DNA of 64,000 nt from Vitis vinifera. Taxonomy: Eukaryota; Streptophyta; Magnoliopsida; Vitales; Vitaceae. Below the pieces are notes generated by a model. The model worked only from the letters and a program-made list of their open reading frames with translations, was not told the DNA's origin and made no database searches. A program made the position numbers and the translations under genes. Positions 1 to 11,557 of the stretch are shown piece by piece. Location of the stretch: assembly GCF_030704535.1 (NCBI RefSeq), contig NC_081809.1, positions 885,501 to 949,500 of the forward strand, written 5' to 3'. The first letter of the stretch is position 1. The number at the start of each line of letters is the position of its first letter.

Positions 1-547
1 TCATTATTTAAGCTTAAAACCCAGAGAAAATGTGAAAATTGAGAAGAAAGATATGAATTTTTTTATCATTCCAAAAATGACTTTTGCTCATTATGAAAAA
101 AAAAAAAAGGTAGAAAAATATTAATTTAAATTTTATTCCTTTTTTAAACCTCAATAAAATTTAATATAATTTAGTGATTTGGAAAAAAAATACACCCTTT
201 CTAAAAAAAATAAAATAAAATTATTATTATTATTATTATTTAAAAATAAAAAATCTTGAAAAATATATATTTTTAAAATTGTGTATATAAAAATAACTAA
301 AAATATGTCAAATTTATTTTTAAAAATGATATATTTTTTTAAAAAAAATATTTTTCTAAAAATAATAAATTTTCAGAATAATGATTAAAAAAAATTTAAG
401 ATAAAAAAAAAGTTTGTCAAACATTATGGTAGAAAATAGTTTTAAAGGGTATATTGGTATTTTCATATTTAATATCCTCATCATCAATTATGCAACTTAC
501 ATGGACCAAAACTTAATTTTTGGGCCCAACTAGGTCCAAAAGACAAA
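1..547. other. AT-rich intergenic DNA, no gene seen
   Basis: Homopolymer A and T runs and a short ATT trinucleotide run near 220-240. No reading frame or RNA gene is supported. It lies just left of the duplicated AAE7 upstream block, so the first exon of another AAE7-like copy might have been expected here, but none is visible. Confidence 0.6.
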
Positions 548-676
548 CCACGATTAATTTTTACATCACATGGGACCCACCGCCGTGAGAATCGACGGTG
601 GGGATTAACTGTAACCACACGAGCTCTAGTTATAGCTTTTACGGTGCATTTCAACTATTTGGACGCTTGGATTATT
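548..676. repeat. Detached copy of the AAE7 upstream region
   Basis: About 129 bases align without gaps, with a modest number of substitutions, to 18066-18194, the DNA directly upstream of the AAE7-type gene (minus strand). Both copies run from ccacgatta to gcttggattatt and share the gaatcgacggtgggg core. The orientation is direct. No AAE7 exon lies beside this copy in the window. I infer that it is the left member of a tandem segmental duplication whose other part is the chitinase-like fragment at 10.2-11.8 kb. Confidence 0.85.
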
Positions 677-1229
677 GAGTTTTGACCCAAAAAAAGATAT
701 TTAGAAAAAAAACCAAAAAGTAAACTGATTTCCAAAATAATGCCCAATTTAGTGCATCTTTATCACGTAGGAGTCCAGGTCAAGAAACCGTAGTCACCAA
801 TTACAGTTTTGAGTTCCTTTCACTTTTCGGTTAGGTTTCTTACCTTTAGGGTTTTGTCTTTTTATTCGTCATTTCCGTTGTCTCCCGTTGCATCTGGTTG
901 TCTTTGGTTCATCCTTGGCTCAAATTCAATATTTTCCAAATTTTCATCTTGTTCCATCATTGATCAGGTAAGATTTATGAGTTTTTCAGTTTACGTAAAT
1001 TTAAATATTTTTTTGTAAATCTGTTTAGTTTTCACGTATTTTAGTTTATTGTTGTAGATGTGTTTGGTTTCTGATTTTATTTTCATCTTGTGCTTGGTAA
1101 AGATGTGTTCGGTTTTTTTTAATTTTATTTTCATTGTGAGCTAGCTTGACAAAAAGAAAAAGGTTTTGTTTTAGTGAAGAAAACGAATATGGAATGGAGA
1201 GCCACCGTGAATTTTTTTTGTTAAAGATA

Positions 1230-1311
1230 CCAAAAATGGAGGGGACCATTGTTAAGAACTCCAAAAATGGAGGGGACCACTGTTAAAAACCCCAAAAATG
1301 AAGGGGATGAG
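1230..1311. repeat. 31-bp minisatellite, about 2.7 copies
   Basis: Units begin at 1230, 1261 and 1292, each with ccaaaaatgg (third copy ccaaaaatga) followed by aggggac or aggggat. The first two units differ at only a few bases and the third is partial. Confidence 0.9.
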
Positions 1312-1969
1312 CTTTGATTTTTGTTATAGGAACAGAAAAAATCGGAGTACTCCACTTTTCAAGGGCCAATGAATAAGGTTTTATCTTAAGTTAGGAGATT
1401 GAGGTGTGGGGTTGTTTTCAGTTTCTACATTATTCTCCAAATTCTAGGAATGTTTGGTTGCCCAGAAAATAGAGGAAAGTAATGCTAAAATGTGCATGTT
1501 TGACCTATCATTTGGGTGGGGTAGAACTCTAGAAAATGATATCAGAATTTCCTCTACAATGTGAGTCACTCCATGGACCCATTCCTCTGTAATAAAATAA
1601 AGCTGGTGGGTTTCATTAGTGGTCCTGAGTATTCTGATCTTTTTCTTACTTGGTGGGTTTCAAATTCCTTGTTGTTTGGTTGACCTTAAAATTCAGGAAT
1701 ATGATCCAGTGGTAGGAGATATGGTTAAAACAGAGTCATCATGGGCTAGTTCTGGTCCAAAGATTTAAGACATTATTTGCATCCTTTAAGGAATCTCAAA
1801 CTAAATAGTTTTAAAATTTTCAATACTTCAACTCTACTTGATTTAGACTCTGCTTGGCTATTCTTGGGATTTGATTTGCTGTAACCATAAGTTGGAGACT
1901 TTATCTTTAATTCTTTGTTAGGCTCATAATAAGCTAGCGATGTTCATGAGTGGAACATATGAAAATTGG

Positions 1970-2069
1970 CAAGATTTAGAAGATAAAAGCAACTATGATA
2001 TTGTATTAAATACATAAAACCTAGTACTGACAAGATTTAGAAGATAAAAGCAACTATGAGACTGTATTA
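1970..2069. repeat. Short direct duplication, 61-bp period
   Basis: A 38-39-base segment starting caagatttagaagataaaag occurs at 1970 and again at 2031, with a few substitutions near its end. Confidence 0.85.
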
Positions 2070-3297
2070 AGGCCATTAAACACATCTAAGTGACTAGAAA
2101 ACTTCCTAATAAAAAGCCATAAACAATCTTGAAACTGTCATACGAGATTTTCAAGCCTTAGATCAAGGCCATTAGCTCGTCTCTTATATTAACTTTTAGT
2201 TGTTGCCATTTGTCTCAACCAAAAATAGAAGGTGCCCAATTTATTCTATGTTATTCCACTAACACCACTGTTGACCAATATGGTCTTTACAAAAGAGGAA
2301 ATAACATCAAACATTATTTTTCTCATAGTACCACAAAAAATATGTCCATATAAAAATATCTCCTAGTTTTTATGCAGGGTGAGGCAATGTTACCTGCACC
2401 ACCTAGTCCTAATTTTGATTCCAAAATTGTTAGCCCATAAATTGATGGATCCATAGGCAAAGATTTTTTAGTAGCACCCAAGTTAACTTCGCCTTTGATG
2501 TCCTATAAATTCCACAAAAAAAAAAAAATCACGGATGCATGGACAAATAAACAAAAAAATTGAAGTTAAAATAAAATATTGAGCAAAACTATGAGAAGAC
2601 AAGGTCATTGGCAGTTGGTTATACTGGACAATAGAGTCTATTCCCAAAAAATCCCAAGAATGAGTTATATGGACTCAGTTCATCCTGCTCCTGAACACTA
2701 AAATAACTTAATCGCTCTCTGCAACACAAGAAAATCAAAAGGAATTTAGTAAGCCAGAATGTTTTGAATGATGTACAATGTTTTATAATATGAAAAAAGG
2801 CACACCTGCAAGTTTTTAAGTGTGCTCGGGTGTAAGCATGGTTGAAAACCCTCTAAAGCTTTTACTGTAATGGTGAAGTGTTACTGTCTGTGCCTTATCA
2901 ACACTGAAAACAATCCACCACAACATTTAGAATCATAGAAAAACAAATCAACTGTTACAATCCACACAGTCAAAATTAGGTCAGGACACTGAAAACTAGT
3001 AGCCTATTCTTTTTAGGGACCATAGTCTCTTACCTTCCAGTAACTGAAGCTAGCATCTCATGGTTAGCTGCAACCATATATTCTGAATCCTAGTACGAGT
3101 GATCTCCCATATAAACAATGTAATGCTGGAAAAATCACAAAAATAAAAATAAAAATAAAAACTAGATAATACTCAAATTAGCCCACCATTATCCTCATAC
3201 TTCTCTACATAACAACAATCACTCTTTCTATACCTTTCTATCAACAATGGCTCCCTGCAAGAAAGCAAAATTAAACAAGAAGAGAAGATTGAAGACT

Positions 3298-4190
3298 AAA
3301 ATTAAAATTCAATAGATTTATAAATTAAAATTAAAATTAATTTATAAATGATTTTTTTTCTATAATTAAAACCAATATTAAATAGATTTATAAAATGTTT
3401 ATTTGCTTTCATTTTTAATATTCAAATAATGTTTATTTATATATAAATGATTTTTTTTCTATAATTGCGTATTTGATATTTTATTAATATATTTTTCTAC
3501 GGTGAGTTATCTTTTATTTTATTTCAAGATTTAAAATTTTTTTGGACTTTTAGGTATAATCAAATATCAAGTGATTTATGAATAACAACATAATTATTTA
3601 AATTATATATTATTTAATGGTTAATAATATTTAATTTTATTTTAATGTATGATATTTTATCCAAAAAAAAATTATTGGTGGATTATTTGAGAAGGGTCAT
3701 CCTATTGACATCAATTTTATTAAAATTAAAATTAATATTCAATTGATTTATAAATTAAAATTAATTTATAAATGATTTTTTTTCTATAATTAAAATTAAT
3801 ATTAAATAGGTTTATAAAATGTTTATATGTTTTCACTTTTAATATTCAAATAATGTTTATATATATAAATAATTTTTTTCTATAATTGTGTATTTGATAT
3901 TTTATTAATATATTTTTCTGTGGTGAGTTATCTTTTATTTGATTTTGAGATTTAAATTTTTTTTGGACTTTTAGGTTTAATCAAATATCAATTGATTTAT
4001 GAATAACAACATAATTATTTAAAGTATATATTATTTAATGGTTGATAACATTTAATTTTATTTTAATATATGATATTTTATCAAAAAAATTTATTGGTGG
4101 ATTATTTTTTATTTAATTTTGAGATTCTTGCAATTGTTTAGCCTTTTAGATTTAACTAAACATTTATTGATTTAAAACCCACTATCTAAG
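3298..4190. repeat. Two tandem ~420-bp repeats plus a partial third, left of the MULE
   Basis: The first unit (about 3298-3715) and second (about 3720-4125) share the order: taaaattaaaatt block, two copies of aaatga/aataat plus ttttttctataatt, ggtgagttatctttta (3501 and 3922), ggacttttaggt, and attattggtggatt. A shorter third piece at about 4103-4180 repeats the ttttgaga...ccttttaga...ttgattt part. It lies immediately upstream of the decayed Mutator-like transposase, so it may be that element's terminal region; no terminal inverted repeat could be established by eye. Confidence 0.85.
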
Positions 4191-4494
4191 TTTTAAATTA
4201 AAATTTTATCAAACATTTATTTATGAATATATTTGTATCATTGATAACTATTTAAATAAAAAATATTATTATTATGAAGTGATTTATATTTTTCCCCCTA
4301 ATGTGTAAGAAGATGTTTCATTATATAATTGTGTATTCACATGTTAAAAAATTATATGCAATTTCTCTAGAACATTCTTGTATGTGTGTTTTTGTAATTA
4401 TTTTAATAAAAAGTATGTTAAGTTCAAAACACAAAGACTTATTATTTTCATTGATTATTAAACCATTTGATATTGTATTTTTTGTAGGTAAATC

Positions 4495-7112
4495 ATGTCT
4501 GAATCTATTATTCCTGTGATTTGCTTTTGTAAAGGAAAAATGTTGATGACAAAAACAAATGTAAAGTATATTGGGGATCAAGTTGTAATTATGCCTTTGG
4601 ATGTGTCTGTTAGTTCAACCTATGAACACTTGTTATCTATAATATACTCGAGAACTGGCATTGACAAAAAACAATTTCAATTAGTCTTCAACTGTAGGTA
4701 TCCTTTAAATGGAAAACAGGTTTCAACTTTGTCCAATATGGGATGATAATAGTTTATCCCAAATGCTAAAATTGGTTAACTCATTTGGAATGAACGAAAT
4801 TGAATTGTATATTGAATAAGTGTCAATACAACCACAAGTCAGAGGGCAATTATTAGGTAACTTTACACATTTATTACTCTGAGAAAATGATAATGTTGAG
4901 GAATTTGAGTATGGTTGTGGACCTAGTAGTGCCCCAATTGCAATGACTTATGAGTGTAGAGCAGATGAAGATGAAGAAAAATATGAATCCTAAGAAAGTG
5001 ATGATCAAAGTGAGAAAGCAGAAGATGTTCAACATGATGGTCATGGGGTATTCGAATTTATTAATGAGGAAAACAATAGTGTTAATGTTGTTTCATTTTT
5101 CTTAACTCTTCACGAAGCAATGGAAAGTGAACAAGGGAGATATATCTCCGTGGATGGGGAAGGTTGTGATATGTCAAATAACCTAGATCTTAAGGACTTA
5201 ATGGATTTTTCCTCTGTTCAATATCACTCAGCACCATTATTACATTTTGAAAATGTAGAAAACATTGGTAATGTCGTTTCAAGTGACTAGACCCCATGAG
5301 GGAACACTAATATTGGAAACTCAGGTGGAGAGTTCATGGTTGGCCAATTTTTTAATTCAAAAGCATATTTACAACATGCTGTGAAGTTGTACTCTATTAG
5401 TGCACAACAAGAGTATGTTGTTGTTTTGTCAACTAAAAAGTTGTTAGTCTTAAGATGCAAGAAGGTTGAGCAATCTCAATGTCCATGGAAACTCTGTGCT
5501 ATGGTTGTACAAGGTACAACTTTATTTGCAATCAATAAATACAATGGTCCACACAAATGTGTAAATCCTTGTTTGAATCGGGACCATCAACAATTAGATT
5601 CCAACTTGATTGTTGTTCATATCCAATGAATGATTAAGGCACAATTCACATTGTTAGTAGCTACTATTTAAGCAAGTATTGTGGAGAAATTTGGATACCA
5701 AATATCATACAAGAAGACATCTAAAGAAAAGCTTAAAACACTTACAAACTTATTTAGTGATTTTTATAAGTCATATGCAAAGCTACCACATTTTTTCATT
5801 GCCTTAGAGTAGGCAAATCCAGGATGTGTTGTAATTTCAAAAACATTTCACGGTATTATGGAGAATACAAAGATATTTCAACAAGTTTTTTGGACATTTC
5901 ATCCATCTATTGAAGGATTCAAGCATTGTTGGCTCGTACTCAATATTGATGGTACACATTTGTATGGGAAGTATAAAGACACTTTAATGATTGCTCGGGA
6001 TTATGATGGAAATAATCAGTTATTCCCATTAGCTTTTGCCCTAATAGGGGATGAGAATATTGATAGTTGGGGATGGTTTTTGGCATGTATTAGAACTAGA
6101 GTAACTCATAGGAGGGGACTTTGTGTTATTTCAAATCGACATCCAGGCATTATAACTACAATGAGTGATGTTCATCTTGGTTGGTCTGAGCCATACGCAT
6201 ATCATAGGGTTTGTATACATCATCTTGACAGCAATTTTATGACTCGACTCAAGGATAAAATGTTGAAAAATCTAATGTGCAGAGCAGCCTTAGCAACCAA
6301 GATTGAAAATTTCAATAAACATATGAACATAATTGGGAGGATTAATGCAGCTGCACAATAATGGTTGGAAGCAATCCCTTTTTAGAAATGGGCGCTCTCT
6401 CATGACGAAGGTCGAAAGTATGGCATCATGGCTATAAACATGTTGAAGGTGTTCAATAGTGTGCTTAAAAGGGCTTGTAGCTTACCAGTAACTGCTTTGG
6501 TTCAATTGACATTTTTTTGGCTAAATAGTTACTTTGTTGTGAGAAGGGAACAAGGTGTTAATCGACTTGATTCAAATGAAAAATACACTTCATATGTCGA
6601 TGCTAAGATTAAGGCAAATGTAGTTAAGACAGGATCTCATGAGATTGTTTTATATGATCACATCCAAGGATGATTCCACGTGAAGACTAGTAGGGATACG
6701 AAGAGTAGCTCAACTGGTGGTCGAACATATCGCGTCAACTTACATGAGCATGCATGTACGTGTGATAAAACACTCATATATGGATTCCCATGTAGCCATA
6801 TTCTAACAGCATGTCATTTTCGTTCAGTTGATTTTAGACCACTTGTTCAATACTACTACAGTACACAATCATACTATAATACTTGGGTACCCTTGTTCCA
6901 TCCCATTTTCAATGTATGAGTGGTCTCCTTATGATGGTCTGATTATCGTGCCTTCTGAGTCGATGAAACGTGCATCAAGTGGACGACCTAAATCAAGTCA
7001 TTTACGTAATGAAATGGATGTTAGAGAGGGCAAGACTTCTATTACATGTGGGTTATGCAAACAAAGTGGCCACAATCGTCATTCTTGTCAAAATAGTAAT
7101 ATAGTTTATTAG
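4495..7112 (+). pseudogene. Decayed Mutator-like (MuDR/MULE) transposase
   Basis: Remnant of a plant MULE transposase. Pieces in order: a PB1-like N-terminal segment (4495-4746, with YSRTGIDK), which a one-base frameshift continues as IWDDNSLSQML; an acidic linker; the MuDR DNA-binding region (5336-5629); the MULE transposase core (5858-6361, with NIDGTHL and WGWFL); a SWIM zinc finger with C-x-C, C-x-H (6680-6919); and a C-terminal CCHC zinc knuckle (CGLCKQSGHNRHSC, to 7112). In-frame stops at 5627-5629, 6359-6361 and 6671-6673, among others, break the reading frame. The second catalytic Asp is replaced: VISNRHPGI where the family has VISDRH (codon 6134-6136, AAT). The coding remnant is therefore inactive. 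A PMD reading frame follows on the same strand. The family is certain; the element's ends are not. Confidence 0.92.
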
Positions 7113-7523
7113 ACCATGTGATGTATGCATGTAATTTTCTTGGATATTGTGATGTAAGCTACTATGATACTACATTTATGCAATTATTGGCTTTGGTTTG
7201 ATTATAAATATTGATGTTATTTTCATAATCAGGTTATTTATATTTGGAATAATGTCCATACTATAGGGGAAACTCTGTCAAAATTTTGAAATTTTCTATT
7301 AAAGATGTTAACAAAATGTTCCATTGTATTTGCATCTCTAATTTTAATTTAAACTAATATGACTTGTTTATTGGTAATAAATGAATTGATCTATTTAAAT
7401 TTATCAAATTGATATATACTTAATATAGGGAAAACTCCATAAAATTTTAAAATTTTTCCATTATAAATATTTTTTATTTAAAAACAATAAGTATTGTTTA
7501 TTTATCTTTACAATTTTGTTTCA

Positions 7524-9296
7524 GATATAGAGTATAAAAAACATAGTTTTGATTCAGATCCATTAGATAAGTCTGTTTTGGTTCTACAGGATAGGCACAA
7601 GTCTCATTTAGTTGATTATGGTCAGGTATGTATATGAAAGCACATAATATCTCTTTAAAGAATGAAAAGAAATGGAGTTTATTATCTAAATGATTTATTT
7701 GTATCTTTACAGTTTGCTTCGGTCTTGACTTGTCGACAACATATATCTAGGTTTATATGGGAATAGGAGATGGATCCTCATCTTCGATCTTATATTATTC
7801 GATCTGGATTTTATGGTGTATACCGTATTGGACACATTACACTAGATTGGGGATTGATCAATAGTCTAGTTGAGATATGGCATCCTAAGACACATACATT
7901 TCACCTTCCTGTTGGGAAGATGACCGTTACTTTATAGGATGTTGCTATCATATTAGGACTTCGTATTCATGGGCTTCTCATCACTGGCACATGTGACATA
8001 GATTGGTCACTGCTATGTTATGAACTTTTAGGTATGACTCCCCCTACATTTGAGATTAAAGGATCAATGATATCGACACGATGGCTATGTCACTAGTTCT
8101 CTCGTCCACCAATTGATTCAGATGAGGCCATATTAGAGCAGTATGCACGAGCTTTCATATTAGCACTCATAAGTTCAGCTCTATTTACAAATAAGAAGGG
8201 TACCCACATCCATATGTGTTATCTCCCACTACTTAGAGACTTGACTCAAACATCTATGTATAGTTGGGGCAGTGTAGTATTAGCACACCTATATACGGAG
8301 TTGTGTCGAATGAGTTTGGATGGTGCCACCGATATTGCTGGATGTGTTACACTATTACAAGTATAATTAATTATTCACATTAGATTAAAATTTCTAGTTG
8401 CTTCAAGTTTATAATTTAAGTAAAATTTTAATGTTACATTTTTTCTAGTTGTGGTCTTGGGAGATACTCTAAGTGGGTCGACCCAATTTTGGTTGACCAC
8501 CAACCCCTCCAGCAGCTCAACATTTAGATCATGATGCAGTCGATGATTTACCAGTTGAGGGTCCTATTGAAGTACACCATGGATTATTGGATGAAGACCA
8601 GGGATTACAAGATGAGGCATTGTTAGACGAGGGTTTACTAGTTGATCCGTTAGGATATGGGTGGAGAGTACTTTTATCATGGGCTCAAAACCCATCACGT
8701 GTATTGACATTTTATCGAGACCAATTAGATGCACAAACCCATGACCGAGTACATATAAGATGTAATGTGCTATTGTTAAGCATATAAACATTAACATTAT
8801 TAATGTCAAATGTTGATTTTAACAGGTTTTATGGGAGCCTTACATGGAAGACTTAGTTGTCCATCTTCCAATGATATCTCTAACAGACCAGGATATTTGG
8901 GGGATGATGTCACCTCTTATCTATTTTGACATTGTCGAGTGGCATCAACTAGAGCGAGTGTTGTGATAGTTTAGCCTCCAACAAGGGATACCTCCATCTT
9001 GTTCCATAGAGCAAGACCTTCATTCTGTGGATAGGCAAGGACGACATAAGTATGATTGGGGGGCATTCCATGCACAGTATATTACCTTATGGGCTAGTCA
9101 TGCGGAGCGTATTGCAATGACACCACCTATAACGAGAGCTATGCAGTTTCATGATCCATATACGGAGTGGTACCGACATATTACACGACGTTTAATCACA
9201 CCCCCTCTCCATATAGATCGGATGAGGTATCATAGTACAACAGCAACTACTCAGTTATTGGTAAGATTTTTTAATTTAGAAATGGTTTTGAGATAA
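7524..9296 (+). pseudogene. Decayed plant mobile domain (MAIN/MAIL-like) reading frame carried by the MULE
   Basis: Conceptual translation in pieces gives a plant mobile domain protein (aminotransferase-like mobile domain, the fold of MAIN, MAIL and PP7-long). Recognisable are RSGFYGVYRIGHITLDWGLI, a WHPKTHTFHLPVGKMTVTL segment, VAIILGLRI, and the later WEPYMEDLV and QYITLWASHAERI segments. Stops interrupt it, for example TAG 7935-7937 and TAG 8094-8096, both where Gln would fit (CAG to TAG, a C-to-T change). Intron-like gaps occur near 7626-7712, 8360-8450 and 8780-8826. The PMD is known to be carried by Gypsy and Mutator-like elements as well as by host genes. Position directly behind a MULE transposase on the same strand makes the element-borne form most likely. 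The frame ends where a G-run repeat begins at about 9308. Confidence 0.8.
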
Positions 9297-9304
9297 TAAA
9301 GGCT

Positions 9305-9940
9305 AATCTTAAATAAGAAAAACACCCAAGAGGGGGGGTGAATTGGGTTTTTTAAAAATTCTTTTTAAACACAACAAATTTAAGCACAAAAGAAGCAAAT
9401 ATAAAGAGATAAAATTAGAGATATCAAACTCAGATTTTATAGTGGTTCGACACTTCTTTGTCTACGTCCACTCTCCTCAAGCTCCTAACCAAGTGAGGGT
9501 TCGACTAACTTGAAGCTTCAACCAAGTTTCTAATCACCTTTACACTTGGATTCCGGCTCCAATGGGCTCTTACACAATCTCTTCAAGTTTCAACTCACTT
9601 GAAGGCTTTAACACTCGATTAACAAGAATGAATCTCTCAACCTAGCTCAACAATAGCTCAAATACAACTTAAGGCTATGATGAATCAGAAAGGTGCACTA
9701 AAGGATATGCAAATGGAGATTTAATGCACCAAGAAAAGAATTAAAGCTTTTAAGGCAAGAACAAGTGGGTAGACAAATAAATGCAGGTGTTCTCTTTGAG
9801 GTCTTCTTTTTCTTATTGATTTCTCTTTGACTTGATTTTGTCTTTGTGATTACTACTTTGAAAATCTTCTTGCTTAATCACACTTGAAATATAATATTAG
9901 TTTCAAACCTTGTTTTGTTATCATCAAAACTGAGATTAAC
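9305..9940. repeat. Dispersed G-run repeat truncating the PMD remnant
   Basis: Starts with an aacacccaagaggggggg motif followed by gtgaattggg, continues with a less AT-rich segment (tagtggttcgac; ctacgtccact; caagtgagggttcgac), and ends near ttgttatcatcaaaac. I recognise this opening as a high-copy plant dispersed repeat, probably retrotransposon-derived, but cannot name the family. It breaks the PMD frame, so it probably inserted after the MULE. The right boundary is approximate. Confidence 0.45.
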
Positions 9941-10199
9941 CAAACTTTGGTTTCACAAGCTCCCTCTCAATATATGTTCCTTTAAATTTAGAAAATATTC
10001 AAGTTTATAAACTTCAAGGAGTATATTAAGGATGCTCAAAATGATATAATCAAACATAAATAGCATAAAGAGAAATTTAGCAATTGGCAAGATATTATTA
10101 TTAAACATGATGCATGCAATTATAACCAATAAAGCACATAGCATCAATATGGATAGGATTGCTAAAACAATATTGACATTTCTTCCTAAGTTAGCAACC
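9941..10199. other. AT-rich spacer, nothing recognised
   Basis: Low-complexity AT-rich sequence with no supported gene. It ends at an ataac pentanucleotide run (about 10203-10225) that marks the start of homology to 18.85 kb. Confidence 0.5.
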
Positions 10200-10340
10200 T
10201 ATCATAACATAACATAACATAACATATTTTATTAGATATGTTACCTTAAAATATCATATCCATAAAATATGCATACAAATGAAATCATATCTCATTGAAA
10301 ATCATATTATTAGATATATATTTAATATAATATCTTGAAA

Positions 10341-10367
10341 TATATATATATATATATATATATATAT
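10341..10367. repeat. (TA)n microsatellite
   Basis: Uninterrupted TA run; the equivalent position in the right copy of the duplication (18992-19024) carries a longer one. Confidence 0.95.
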
Positions 10368-11557
10368 CTTATTCTATTTTATCTTATTCTGTCAATCAAA
10401 TATAGCCTAAATTATTACATTTAAATGATCGATATAATATGATATAGGACAAAAAGAGAACCGACCAAATGTAGCCTAAAGTAATTTTAAATATGTTTTG
10501 GATAATTTTTCTAATTTAATTTTTTAAAAGGTTAATTAAATAAGAATAAGTTATAAAAAATTACTCTAATTTACATTGGAAATGACAATCACATATACAT
10601 TTATATGATATTTTATGTTATATGTTTGGATGAGTATGATTTATCCATGTATTTATTATATAAATTTTTTTTATTTTTTTATATAAAAAAAATTAGCACT
10701 CCTTTATGGTATATTCCTTTAAATTTTGGGGAAAATGGGACATTAAAAAAAAAAGGAAAATAGAAGAAATAAATGAAAAAAAATAATTAAAATTTTTGCC
10801 TACGGGACATGCCTAACTAATTAAGCAAAGGACAAACCTACACATTACTTTATAATAATAAATGTCATGTAATTTAATATAACCTTTCTAAAAAAATGAA
10901 ACAAAAAAAAAATATTTGTGTATTATATTTAATGATAAAGTTTTCCTAAGGGAAAAAAAACAAAATCCCTTCCTTAAAACTTTCGCCTAAGGTTAGTCTC
11001 AATCAAAAAATTGAAAGGGTGTTATGGTCATTTTGAGAAGAAGATTCTAGTTGATTTAAAAATGGAAGAATGGAGGTCATCAAAATTGAAGTTACATTTT
11101 TAATTTATTTTTTAAGTAAATCAGAGATGGACGGTTTGGCTTCATCTGTTAGATCAAGAGGATTAGTCCAAATCCCAATGCTGAGGAATCAAATGTTGAC
11201 TTTTAGAAAGCATACGGAAAGTTGAGGCTGCGGAAGGGGTCTTCACGGGCTTCCCCCATGTGATTTGAGATTGGACAACTAATTGGGCTCCCAAAATGGG
11301 CTCAAGCCCATCTAAGCTTTCATATTAAACAATGTGCAAGGCAAATTTTTGGATTAAGAGACATTTATATAAATTTCTGGTCGTGAAAATGGCATCAAGA
11401 AATAACGAATTAGAATTGTGAAGTCCTCAAAAGCAATCCTGATCATTGCAGAGAAATCAGAGAAGAAGATTATACATACATATGGACTCGAATATGTGCT
11501 TTCTCACGTACATAACAAACAAAATAGAATACCAAAGAACACGGGCATTTTTACAGC

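Larger units (their letters stand above)
677..3297. other. Intergenic DNA with small repeats; possible untranslated exon
   Basis: No convincing coding frame. A pyrimidine-rich tract at about 809-967 ends in a good splice donor context (gatcag/gtaaga), like a 5' untranslated exon, but nothing downstream completes a gene. A 31-bp tandem repeat sits at 1230-1311 and a 61-bp-period duplication at 1970-2069. The 2400-3240 stretch is less AT-rich and could be a decayed gene fragment; I cannot assign it. Confidence 0.4.

Noticed and set aside
4301..4581. Short opposing frames before the MULE (plus 4301-4519, minus 4321-4581)
   Set aside because: Low-complexity AT-rich frames with no homology; the PB1-like MULE segment starts at 4495.
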